From NCBI GenBank assembly GCA_002492295.1, contig DKYC01000041.1, positions 27,411-58,717 of the forward strand: a DNA stretch of 31,307 nucleotides. Direction: 5' to 3'. The notes beneath the pieces were generated by a model, which worked only from the letters and a program-made list of their open reading frames with translations, did not search any database and was not told the origin of the DNA. The position numbers and the translations under genes are program-made. The stretch is from Lachnospiraceae bacterium UBA7110 (GTDB lineage: Bacteria; Bacillota; Clostridia; Lachnospirales; Lachnospiraceae). Position 1 is the stretch's first letter; every line of letters begins with the position of its first letter. This document shows, piece after piece, positions 6,867 to 14,240 of this stretch.

Positions 6867-8833
6867 TATTCATCATCCCCGTCCAGTAAGTCTATGTCTT
6901 CCTGATGCTTTTTTGCCTTTTTCTTCCTGCGGATGACTGCAACAGCCACGATGACTACGGCAATTACGGCAACTACAATGATTATGACCGCGATAACCGG
7001 AAGCCCCTTCTTTTGTTCCTCCTCACCGCCTCCAAAGTCTTCGCCGCCCATCTCCATGCCGGGATCGTCGAAAGTCATCTCATAGACGGACAGGTTTATC
7101 TCTTTTTCAACCTGCGTCTCATTTCCTGCCTCATCCTCATAACTTATAACTGCTTTTACAATCCCCTCCCCCGTGTCGGGCGCAATCCCGGTCACCATGG
7201 AATCCACATTCCCGGTCTGACCAGGCGCAATGTTTCCAAGATACGTCAACGCATCATCAACCATATCCGACCTGTAACTTACTTTTACATTATATAACGT
7301 AGTCTTTCCGGTGTTATAGACATCAAACATAATATTCGACTGTTCCCCTACCGCGATAGACTCCGGCATAACCTCCGCACTGCTTGTATCAAGCTTGGAC
7401 TCCTGCTTAATCGGCACGGATACATGTGCGGTATCCGCGATGTTAATCTGCTCATCCGTATCGTACTTCATATTGACGGTAAGCACATACGGTTTCTGCG
7501 CAAGATCCGATTTTGCCTCCATTTCAATGCTCATATCATATGTCGCTCCGGGCGCAATGCTGCCCGTGTATACGGAGCTGGAACCTGACGTCGGCAAAAA
7601 CGCCGCGTAAGTCGCCGTCGTATCATTCCCCTCCACGGTTGCCTCAAGATTAAACAGTACATTCTTAACGGTTGTATCCGCAGATGTGTTTTTCACGCTG
7701 ACGGTAAGCATAAAGGTAGAACCTGCGTAAACGGTATCCGGATTCGTCGTAAAACCCGTTACAATAATTCGCGGGTTGGAATTCTGCTTATCCTCATCCT
7801 TTATCAGCGTATCGCTTGGATTCGAACCCTTGATGTTGATATAAGTAACAATATCGGTTTCCACAAGGGAGCCGCTCTGATAATAAGAAGCATGGAATGT
7901 CAACGGATAGCAGCCCGTCATTACATCCTTTCGTACGTTAAAATTCCAGCCAATGTCCATACGCTTATTGTACGCGTCCGCCGTATTGCCTGACGCCTGT
8001 ATCAGCTGTACCATCTGCGCGTCGTATGGCTGGTTAATGTCAAACGGCCACTTTGCCCTGTCATTGGAAACCGTTGGCGTAATCACGACATCCGTGATAT
8101 CCGTTTTTCCAAGATTAATCAGCGACAGCACGACAAACGTCTGCTCCCCGAATTTCGCGTCGCTAATCGGCACTTCGTTCGATAGCATTAAAAATTTTTC
8201 CGAACCGCTTGTGTTCTCTTTTGCAATTTCCAAAAGATATCCCTCAATGCTGCTCTCATACGTGTTCAGCTCGCTTTCGCTAAGCCCCTCGTTCCTCATA
8301 TACGCCATCGCGCTGTTGTAAATCCGGTCCATTTCTTTTATCTTTTCGTCGGTGAGGCTGTAGCGTATTTTCAAATCCGTATAATATCTGTTCAGTTTTC
8401 CCCTGATATGGTCTCTTTGCTCCTCGGACGCGGAATTATTGCTGTCTGAGGAAGAATTGTCATCAGACGACGAGCTTGAGGTTGTCTCCCTTGCAACCTC
8501 TAAAAGATAACCCTCCGCATCCTTTTCATAATCGGAAAGTTCCGAAACGCTAAGTCCTGCCTCCCTCATATAGGATACGGCATTGTCATATATCGCATCC
8601 ATCTTTTTCAGTTTGCTCTTTGACAGCTTATAGCGCACCTTCAAGTCCGAATAATACTGATCCAGTTTTTCAACCGCATGCTCTTTGTCTTCCGCTGTTG
8701 CAGGATTTGTGTTCTCTGTTTCCGAACTGCTGCTTTCCTCACTGCTATTCTCGGCTGCAAAGACTGCACATGTATTTCCGCATAGCAGTACTGCCGCCGA
8801 TAAAATAAGTGCCCACTGTTTGATTCGTCTCAT
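6866..8833 (-). CDS. Extracytoplasmic accessory protein of the ABC operon, membrane-anchored, with duplicated helical module
   Basis: The 655-residue protein has a signal peptide (about 1-27, ending VFAAE) and one C-terminal membrane helix (about 610-634) followed by a basic stop-transfer tail and acidic end, so nearly all of it lies outside the cell. Two copies of a module of about 60 residues occupy 56-115 and 146-205, exactly 90 residues apart, each with KLxxYYxDLKxRYxL, Y(N)xAxxYMR and EGYLLE(I/V)A. The rest (about 215-600) has several beta-sandwich segments like CARDB/NEW3 domains, for example NTGKTTLYNVKVSY. Serine/Asp-rich linkers join the modules. It overlaps the ATPase gene by four bases (ATGA) and the permease by one base, so it is an integral part of the transporter operon, probably as ligand-binding or assembly subunit. 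The family is not one I can name. Confidence 0.8.
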   Translation of the reverse strand: MRRIKQWALILSAAVLLCGNTCAVFAAENSSEESSSSETENTNPATAEDKEHAVEKLDQYYSDLKVRYKLSKSKLKKMDAIYDNAVSYMREAGLSVSELSDYEKDAEGYLLEVARETTSSSSSDDNSSSDSNNSASEEQRDHIRGKLNRYYTDLKIRYSLTDEKIKEMDRIYNSAMAYMRNEGLSESELNTYESSIEGYLLEIAKENTSGSEKFLMLSNEVPISDAKFGEQTFVVLSLINLGKTDITDVVITPTVSNDRAKWPFDINQPYDAQMVQLIQASGNTADAYNKRMDIGWNFNVRKDVMTGCYPLTFHASYYQSGSLVETDIVTYINIKGSNPSDTLIKDEDKQNSNPRIIVTGFTTNPDTVYAGSTFMLTVSVKNTSADTTVKNVLFNLEATVEGNDTTATYAAFLPTSGSSSVYTGSIAPGATYDMSIEMEAKSDLAQKPYVLTVNMKYDTDEQINIADTAHVSVPIKQESKLDTSSAEVMPESIAVGEQSNIMFDVYNTGKTTLYNVKVSYRSDMVDDALTYLGNIAPGQTGNVDSMVTGIAPDTGEGIVKAVISYEDEAGNETQVEKEINLSVYEMTFDDPGMEMGGEDFGGGEEEQKKGLPVIAVIIIVVAVIAVVIVAVAVIRRKKKAKKHQEDIDLLDGDDE

Positions 8834-9594
8834 TGTTTCTCCTCCTCAATTTCCTCTCTTTTTCCCGCTGTATTATCAATCATCTCAACAATTTTTCCAT
8901 CCACAATCCGGATAATCCGGTCCGCAAAGCCTGCCAGCGTATTATCATGCGTTACCATAATCAGCGTCTGATTCTGCTCCCGCACCACACTCTGCATCAG
9001 ATTCATAATCTCTTTTGAGGTATTGGAATCCAAATTTCCCGTAGGTTCATCCGCAAAAATAATTTCCGGTTTTACCACCAAAGCCCTTGCCACGCCGACA
9101 CGCTGCTGCTGGCCTCCCGACATTTGGTTCGGTCTGTGGTCCCAATACTTGTCAAGTCCCACCATATGAACCATTTTTTTTGCACGTTTGGTCCGCTCTT
9201 TTTTGGAAATCCCCTGAAAGGTAAGCGGAAGCGCCACATTCTCTACCGCGTTCATCGTCCCCATTAAATTAAAGGATTGAAAAATAAACCCAATATGTTC
9301 CCTCCGAAATTTTACAAGCTGGTTCTCGTTTTTTGTTTCCATATGCTCGCCCGTTATCACAATCTCTCCCTTAGTCGGTTTTTCCAACCCGGCAAGCATG
9401 TTTAAAAGTGTCGATTTTCCAGAACCGGAAGTTCCTACAATCGCGCAAAACTCCCCCCGGTTGATACTGAAGCTCACGCCATTTAGCGCCCTTACCCGAT
9501 TCTCTCCGATACGGTAGACCTTATACAAATCCTTCACCCGAATGACCGGCTCCGGATTCTTTTTGGAATTGGTCTGCATTGTCTTCCCTTCCAT
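8830..9594 (-). CDS. ABC transporter ATP-binding protein, LolD/MacB (SalX) type
   Basis: The 254-residue ATPase has Walker A GTSGSGKST (54-62), Q-loop Gln106 in FQSFNL, the signature MSGGQQQR (158-165), Walker B with Asp182/Glu183 in IIFADEPTGNLD and the switch His216 in VTHD. The SGGQQQR signature followed by ADEPTGNLDS is typical of ATPases paired with MacB/FtsX-type permeases. It supplies energy at the cytoplasmic face. GGGGAG five to six bases before ATG 9594 supports this start over the internal Met6. First gene of the three-gene coupled operon, behind a control region with three inverted repeats. Confidence 0.92.
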   Translation of the reverse strand: MEGKTMQTNSKKNPEPVIRVKDLYKVYRIGENRVRALNGVSFSINRGEFCAIVGTSGSGKSTLLNMLAGLEKPTKGEIVITGEHMETKNENQLVKFRREHIGFIFQSFNLMGTMNAVENVALPLTFQGISKKERTKRAKKMVHMVGLDKYWDHRPNQMSGGQQQRVGVARALVVKPEIIFADEPTGNLDSNTSKEIMNLMQSVVREQNQTLIMVTHDNTLAGFADRIIRIVDGKIVEMIDNTAGKREEIEEEKQ

Positions 9595-9620
9595 TCTTCT
9601 CCCCTGTCCATATGTTAAAA

Positions 9621-9644
9621 AAATATGACAGATTTGTCATATTT
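9621..9644 (-). promoter_or_regulatory. Inverted repeat with T-run in the ABC operon leader: attenuator or operator
   Basis: The arms AAATATGACA and TGTCATATTT are perfect 10-base complements with a 4-base spacer. Read on the minus strand, the second arm runs into seven T, as in an intrinsic terminator, but the stem holds only two G-C pairs. It lies about 25 bases upstream of the ATPase start and downstream of the predicted transcription start. It could be an attenuator or a repressor site. Confidence 0.5.
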
Positions 9645-9649
9645 ATTAC

Positions 9650-9676
9650 AACTGTATTATTCAAAGCAATACAGTT
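9650..9676. repeat. Inverted repeat in the ABC operon leader
   Basis: The perfect 9-base arms AACTGTATT and AATACAGTT are separated by 9 bases, just downstream of the predicted -10 box. The position suits an operator or the first hairpin of a structured leader. Confidence 0.5.
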
Positions 9677-9690
9677 TTGCCGCCATTGAA

Positions 9691-9719
9691 ATAATACCAC
9701 ATCTGATATCAATCGGCAA
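9691..9719 (-). promoter_or_regulatory. Sigma-A promoter of the ABC operon
   Basis: On the minus strand TTGCCG (9714-9719), a 17-base spacer and TATTAT (9691-9696) are seen, with TGG directly before the -10, so an extended -10 (TGnTATTAT). Transcription would start near 9684 and give a leader of about 90 bases containing both inverted repeats. Confidence 0.6.
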
Positions 9720-9739
9720 GATATAATGCATAAATTAGT

Positions 9740-9777
9740 AAAACTTTGCAAAAATGATGCATTTTTCCAAAGCTTTT
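9740..9777. repeat. Long imperfect palindrome upstream of the ABC promoter
   Basis: CTTTG, one base, AAAAATG on one side and CATTTTT, one base, CAAAG on the other pair around a 3-base centre, with flanking AAAA and TTTT (one bulged C). It lies upstream of the -35 box and downstream of the terminator at 9799-9824, so an activator site or cruciform is possible. Confidence 0.5.
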
Positions 9778-9798
9778 CGAATTACCTGTCGCAATATG

Positions 9799-9824
9799 TC
9801 AAAAGGGAAGCCGCAGCCTCCCTT
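9799..9824 (-). terminator. Terminator at the end of the sortase-LRR operon
   Basis: On the minus strand AAGGGAGGC, a TGCG loop and GCTTCCCTT form a 9-base stem (one G-T pair) followed by TT. It lies 15 bases past the stop codon of the SH3-like gene. Confidence 0.75.
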
Positions 9825-9838
9825 CTCAATAACAATAA

Positions 9839-10783
9839 TCAATAATCATAATCAACATATTCCGTATCTTTTCTCAGCCGGCTATGAATACTGCTTCTGT
9901 AGTCCTTACTGTCATAGCTTTGATACTTGATTCCCCTTTGCAGATCTGTCATGCGCGCCCTCTGTTTGTCGGTGAGGCTGTTTGGAATCTCTTCATCAAT
10001 GATTTTCATGTTTGCAATCTGTGTCACGGGTGCATATGCAAACTCACTGAACTCCGTATAATATGTATTCATTTCCACATAGTCATACGTATCCAAATCC
10101 GTTGTGTTAATGGTAATTGCCTTATCATAGCCTTCCTTAAACTGGAAAATCGCAATCTGCCCCAGCAGCTCTTTGTCTTCATCAAATGCAATCTCCAAAA
10201 TCCGGTCCCCAAGCGCACCAACCGTGGCAGTCTTTGTAAATTTCAGGTTGATATCCGACTTTATTTTATCCTCATACAGCATCTTAAAGGAAACCCCAAT
10301 CTCATCATCAAGCTTTGCGTAAAGCATGACTTTCTGTCCCACATAGCTGTTATAGATATCCTTCTTGATTGTCTTTTCGTCATTCATTGTAAGATACACA
10401 AATTCATAGCCAATCTCTGTTGCAATTCTTTGGGCATCCGCAATCTGTGCACTTGCTTTTTGCGGAAGCCCGATTGCTCCTGCTGTCGTAACCGAATCCC
10501 ATTTCACATATCCGATAACACCAATATTAATCCGGTACCAGCCGTTTGAATATTCACCGATTACCCGCACAGGAAGATTCGCATCAAGTGTTGTAAGCAC
10601 AATTGACGTATATGTCGGTTCCGCATATACAATACAGTTTGCTTTTGTATAATAAACATCCTCTTTTGGCGAATAAGTCGGTCCTTTTGCAAGTACATCA
10701 GGTTCAGCACCCAAAGAGGCTGTCAGCACAGTCACCCCAAGCAGCAGTGCCGCTATATATTTTTTCAGCAGTCCTTTTTTCAT
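9839..10783 (-). CDS. Exported SH3-domain-like protein, last gene of the sortase-LRR operon
   Basis: The 314-residue product has a signal peptide (basic MKKGLLKK, hydrophobic stretch to about residue 26). A bacterial SH3-like segment at about residues 42-98 has the features of such domains: NCIVYAEP, a VRVIGEYSNGWYRI strand and IGYVKWDSV. Bacterial SH3 domains commonly bind peptidoglycan or protein partners at the wall. The remainder (about 110-314) has no domain I recognise and ends in a Tyr/Asp-rich tail. The frame extends upstream to 10849, but ATG 10783 is chosen because AGGAGGCGG lies eight bases before it and the signal peptide then begins correctly. It has no sorting signal or lipobox. 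Its place in the operon suggests a wall-contact partner of the LRR proteins. Confidence 0.8.
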   Translation of the reverse strand: MKKGLLKKYIAALLLGVTVLTASLGAEPDVLAKGPTYSPKEDVYYTKANCIVYAEPTYTSIVLTTLDANLPVRVIGEYSNGWYRINIGVIGYVKWDSVTTAGAIGLPQKASAQIADAQRIATEIGYEFVYLTMNDEKTIKKDIYNSYVGQKVMLYAKLDDEIGVSFKMLYEDKIKSDINLKFTKTATVGALGDRILEIAFDEDKELLGQIAIFQFKEGYDKAITINTTDLDTYDYVEMNTYYTEFSEFAYAPVTQIANMKIIDEEIPNSLTDKQRARMTDLQRGIKYQSYDSKDYRSSIHSRLRKDTEYVDYDY

Positions 10784-10845
10784 CTGCAGCCGCCTCCTAT
10801 CGTCATCTATAATAGAAAATCCACAAAACAGATTTTCTATTGTCA

Positions 10846-12258
10846 TCAATAATAATTCTCCTCTGTCAGTTCAAACGGGAATGATGTTACATCGAAAGAG
10901 CATCTTTTGTTAATTTTTACCTCTGTGAATATACATCCCACAAATGCAGATGCGCCAATGCTTATCGTATTCTTTGGAATTTCAATGCTTGCAAGCGCCT
11001 CACAGCCCGAAAATGCCATATCACCGATGCTGATGACTGATTTTGGCACGGTAAGCTCTGTAATTCCCGTACACGCAGCAAAAGCTTCCTCTGATATTGC
11101 CTCAAGACCTGAACGGATTGAAAGCTCTGTGATTCCTGTACAACTGTAAAATGCCCGTTTGTCAAGCTTTGTCATAGAGGAAGGAAGCTTTACGGATGTA
11201 ATGGCAAAACAATCTTCAAAAGCACTCTCTCCAATTCTCTCTAAATCAGAAGGCCATTTGCCAGGTGCAATCTTATAGCAGTCGAAAAATGCTTCCTTAT
11301 CTATGCTTTTCAAATCGGAAGGTAACTTTGTCAGCTCCATTTTCTTACAATTGTAAAATGCCTGTTCTCCGATACTTTCTATGGAACTTGGAAGCGTAAC
11401 CTTTATCAAATCCCCGCACTCGTTAAATGCCTTCTTTCCAATTACCGTCACGCCATCCGGAATGGAAATTCTTGCCAGTTTTTCGCAACCGTCAAAAACA
11501 CCCTCTCCCATCCCAGTCAATTGTTCGGAAAGATATATATCAACCAAAAGAGCAGACCCCTTAAACGCATTCTTGCCGATTTTTGTCACAGTATCCGGCA
11601 TGGATACCCGCACAAGCGATTTCGAATTTGAAAACGCCGAGTCGCCGATTTCCGTCACCGGTTTTCCTTCCAGCGTATCCGGAATATCAAGCGATGCTGC
11701 TGAACCTGTATATTTTTTAATTACCACATGATCCCTGTATAAATCATATTGGTAATCGGAATCTTTCTTTGATTCTGCGGTATCTGCTGTACTTGATTCT
11801 TCAACATAACTTTGTTCTTCTGACGCTTCCGACGGCTGCTCCAAAAAGTACTCATGATTATCATTTCTGCCATTATCAACGGTTCCGTCTTTTCCCACAC
11901 CGTTATTTCCCTGCGGTATACCTGTCGACGATGACGAAACCGTTGTCTGTCCGCCGGGATTTCTATCCTGCACCGCTGCCGCCCTCTCCGATTCCTCCTC
12001 AAAGACAAGCATTGCAGTAGCATAATTTCCCTGTGAATTTTCTATCAGATTCCGGATATCCGCAGGATATTCTCCCTCTGCAACCGTCTCCGTCTCCGTT
12101 TCTGTTTCCGTCTCCTGGGTCTGCGCATCAGCAAGGGATTGCGTTGCCGTTTCCTCCTCGGCAGAGTCAAATGCCCCCGATTGGTTTAAATACATTGCAA
12201 GCAGAATGCCGAACGCAATGGTACAGCCTCCTACCATTCCCCAAAATAATTTCTCCAT
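10846..12258 (-). CDS. Leucine-rich repeat (LRR_5/BspA-type) protein with N-terminal membrane segment
   Basis: The 470-residue product begins with a hydrophobic segment (about 5-24) that is either an uncleaved anchor or a signal peptide. A Glu/Thr-rich linker (about 35-60, with an alternating Thr-Glu run) and a Ser-rich linker to about 165 follow. From about 169 to 465 it consists of about twelve LRR_5 repeats of the pattern IGDSAFSxCxxLxxVxxPxxVTxI. LRR_5 proteins of bacterial surfaces usually bind proteins or host ligands; the ligand is unknown. The frame extends to 12282, but ATG 12258 has GGAG eight bases upstream and the better N-terminus. There is no sorting signal. It lies 39 bases after the 643-residue LRR gene and 62 before the SH3-like gene in one operon. 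Confidence 0.85.
   Translation of the reverse strand: MEKLFWGMVGGCTIAFGILLAMYLNQSGAFDSAEEETATQSLADAQTQETETETETETVAEGEYPADIRNLIENSQGNYATAMLVFEEESERAAAVQDRNPGGQTTVSSSSTGIPQGNNGVGKDGTVDNGRNDNHEYFLEQPSEASEEQSYVEESSTADTAESKKDSDYQYDLYRDHVVIKKYTGSAASLDIPDTLEGKPVTEIGDSAFSNSKSLVRVSMPDTVTKIGKNAFKGSALLVDIYLSEQLTGMGEGVFDGCEKLARISIPDGVTVIGKKAFNECGDLIKVTLPSSIESIGEQAFYNCKKMELTKLPSDLKSIDKEAFFDCYKIAPGKWPSDLERIGESAFEDCFAITSVKLPSSMTKLDKRAFYSCTGITELSIRSGLEAISEEAFAACTGITELTVPKSVISIGDMAFSGCEALASIEIPKNTISIGASAFVGCIFTEVKINKRCSFDVTSFPFELTEENYY
12085..12114. repeat. Five hexamer repeats encoding alternating Thr-Glu
   Basis: On the plus strand five hexamers (CGTCTC twice, CGTTTC, TGTTTC, CGTCTC) encode the alternating Thr/Glu linker of the LRR protein. 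Copy-number change would keep the frame and only change linker length. Confidence 0.6.
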
Positions 12259-12297
12259 TATGCCATCTCCAATAGTTCCCATTATTATTCCATATGG

Positions 12298-14229
12298 TTA
12301 TTCTCTCGTAAAATTACTTTCGGAAAGCTGTGTGCCGTAAAAAGCGCCCCTTATAACCGTTTCCAAGCCCTCACAGCCTGTAAGCCCCGTAAGCGAACTG
12401 CAGTTTCGAAAAGCCTCCGTGTTAATCCGAACTACGGAAGCAGGGACATTTGCATCCAAAATTTCACTGTGTCCCTTAAATACCTCTGAACCAATCTGCT
12501 TTACCCCCTCCGGAATCTGCACATGCGCACTATCACCTCTATATGCAAGCAAAATTCCGTCTCCGACAATCAGGAAATCATCCTCATTGCCCGTGGCATC
12601 CGCGTTTTTCCATTCGTTCAGCCATTTTGTTCCCTCAAACGCCTTTGTCCCAATACTGGTTACCGTATCCGCAATTGTCACTTTGTCAAGATCGGCACAT
12701 GACATAAACGCCCCATACTCAATTCTCGTAACACCTTCGGGAATAACGACGGATTTTAATCCGCTCTCCGCAAACGCAAGCCGTCCTATATTTTTAATTG
12801 TCTCACTTATTTCATAATTCGTCAAACTTTTTTGTTTATAAAATTTTCGCTGCGGAATATATTCGTCACTTTCCAGATTGCTCTCATCATAACTTATACC
12901 GACATCCGAACCCGTATCCGTACCGGGCGTTCCGCTTTCCGATTCCGCACTTTCCGTTTCGCCGTTTTTTGCTGCTTCTTTCTTTGCCGCCTCGGACTCC
13001 GTCATAACGTCCGCCCTTACGCCGTCCGGAAGTCCATACACCTGTTCGTCATGGTTGTTCATGAGCATAACTGCCCTGCCTGTTGAAATCACGGTTTTTC
13101 CGATTACATCATCTTTTTCAGGAACGTCAAGCGGGTGAATGTAATTTTCCGTGCTTTCAAATCCGCCCCCATTTACGCTTCCATCTGTTTCGGATGCTTC
13201 CTCCGCGCCCGTCTCAACCTCAGTAACTGTCGTAACCGCAGTGGAATTTGTGACACCCGTGTCACTTTCTGCCGTTCCTGATACATCAGGCAGTTCCTCT
13301 AAATCCGCATTGCTGTCCATAAAATCCGTCGGATACTCCGCGGAATAAATAACCTGTATTTTACGCTCACTGCCAAAAGTATCCGCAGCAGTTCCCTTTG
13401 CCGTAAAAATCTTTACATTCGGGCTGCCTGTAAAAGCAGTTCTATCAATTTCACCTACGGATTTTGGAACTGCCACCTGTACCAGCTTATCGTTGTTTGC
13501 AAAAGCCCTCTCCTGAACAGACTGCACAGAGTCCGGAAGCGATACATTTTCCACCGAGCCCATATTCGTCATGGAATACTTTGGAATATTTGTAATTTTC
13601 CCGGAAAGCTTTATATTTTTCACATTCTGTAAATTCCAAAACGCATAAGCATCCATCTCCTCCACAGTCTCAGGCATCACGTAATTTTCGCCTTTGCGTG
13701 CAGGAAGCACCTGGTAAAGCATTGTCATTGTCCCGTTATAAATGGCACCGTTGTAATAGGTAAGATAACGGTTATCCTTGTCCAGCATCACTTTTGCAAG
13801 GCTGTCACAGTTCGTAAACACACCTGTCCCCCATGAACTGACATTTTTTCCAATCTCCGCCGACGTAAGCGCCGTGCATCCTTCAAAAGCCCCAGGACCC
13901 ACCTTTGATATGTTATCCGAAAGGATAATCCCCGTAAGCGCCGTGCAACCCTTAAACGCATTGTATGCAATCGTTGTCACACTGTCAGGAATCGTTACAC
14001 CCTTTAGGGTCTCATTTCCCGCAAACGCTTCCTCACCGATAACCGTAACCGTATCGGGGATACTGACATACGCGTCAGTCCCCAAATACGCTGTAAGTGT
14101 TGTTCCGTTCAAGCGAAATGCATCATCCCCCGCGGCATCCACTCCGCCGCCTATTCCTAAAGCCACACCGGCAAAAACAAGGACGCCAAGCATTATCACG
14201 CCCGCAAGGGCAATCAGCCTATTTTTCAT
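12298..14229 (-). CDS. Large LRR_5 (BspA-type) surface protein with two LRR blocks
   Basis: The 643-residue protein starts with a hydrophobic segment (about 5-27) followed by VDAAGDD, so either a cleaved signal peptide or an anchor. The first LRR_5 block spans about residues 40-280, an acidic Ser/Thr/Glu-rich linker about 300-465, and a second LRR_5 block about 466-640. Repeats such as VTVIGEEAFAGNETLKGVTIP show the family consensus. AAGGAG six bases before the ATG and only 11 bases after the 1874-residue gene place it in the same operon. No sorting motif is present at the C-terminus, which ends in the last LRR. It may pair with the sortase-anchored giant protein through its repeats; this is inference. 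Confidence 0.85.
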   Translation of the reverse strand: MKNRLIALAGVIMLGVLVFAGVALGIGGGVDAAGDDAFRLNGTTLTAYLGTDAYVSIPDTVTVIGEEAFAGNETLKGVTIPDSVTTIAYNAFKGCTALTGIILSDNISKVGPGAFEGCTALTSAEIGKNVSSWGTGVFTNCDSLAKVMLDKDNRYLTYYNGAIYNGTMTMLYQVLPARKGENYVMPETVEEMDAYAFWNLQNVKNIKLSGKITNIPKYSMTNMGSVENVSLPDSVQSVQERAFANNDKLVQVAVPKSVGEIDRTAFTGSPNVKIFTAKGTAADTFGSERKIQVIYSAEYPTDFMDSNADLEELPDVSGTAESDTGVTNSTAVTTVTEVETGAEEASETDGSVNGGGFESTENYIHPLDVPEKDDVIGKTVISTGRAVMLMNNHDEQVYGLPDGVRADVMTESEAAKKEAAKNGETESAESESGTPGTDTGSDVGISYDESNLESDEYIPQRKFYKQKSLTNYEISETIKNIGRLAFAESGLKSVVIPEGVTRIEYGAFMSCADLDKVTIADTVTSIGTKAFEGTKWLNEWKNADATGNEDDFLIVGDGILLAYRGDSAHVQIPEGVKQIGSEVFKGHSEILDANVPASVVRINTEAFRNCSSLTGLTGCEGLETVIRGAFYGTQLSESNFTRE

Positions 14230-14240
14230 ATGCTTCTCCT

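Noticed and set aside
4462..9594. ABC exporter plus subtilase as a bacteriocin maturation locus
   Set aside because: No precursor peptide or modification enzyme is present and the protease has no export signal; only proximity supports it.
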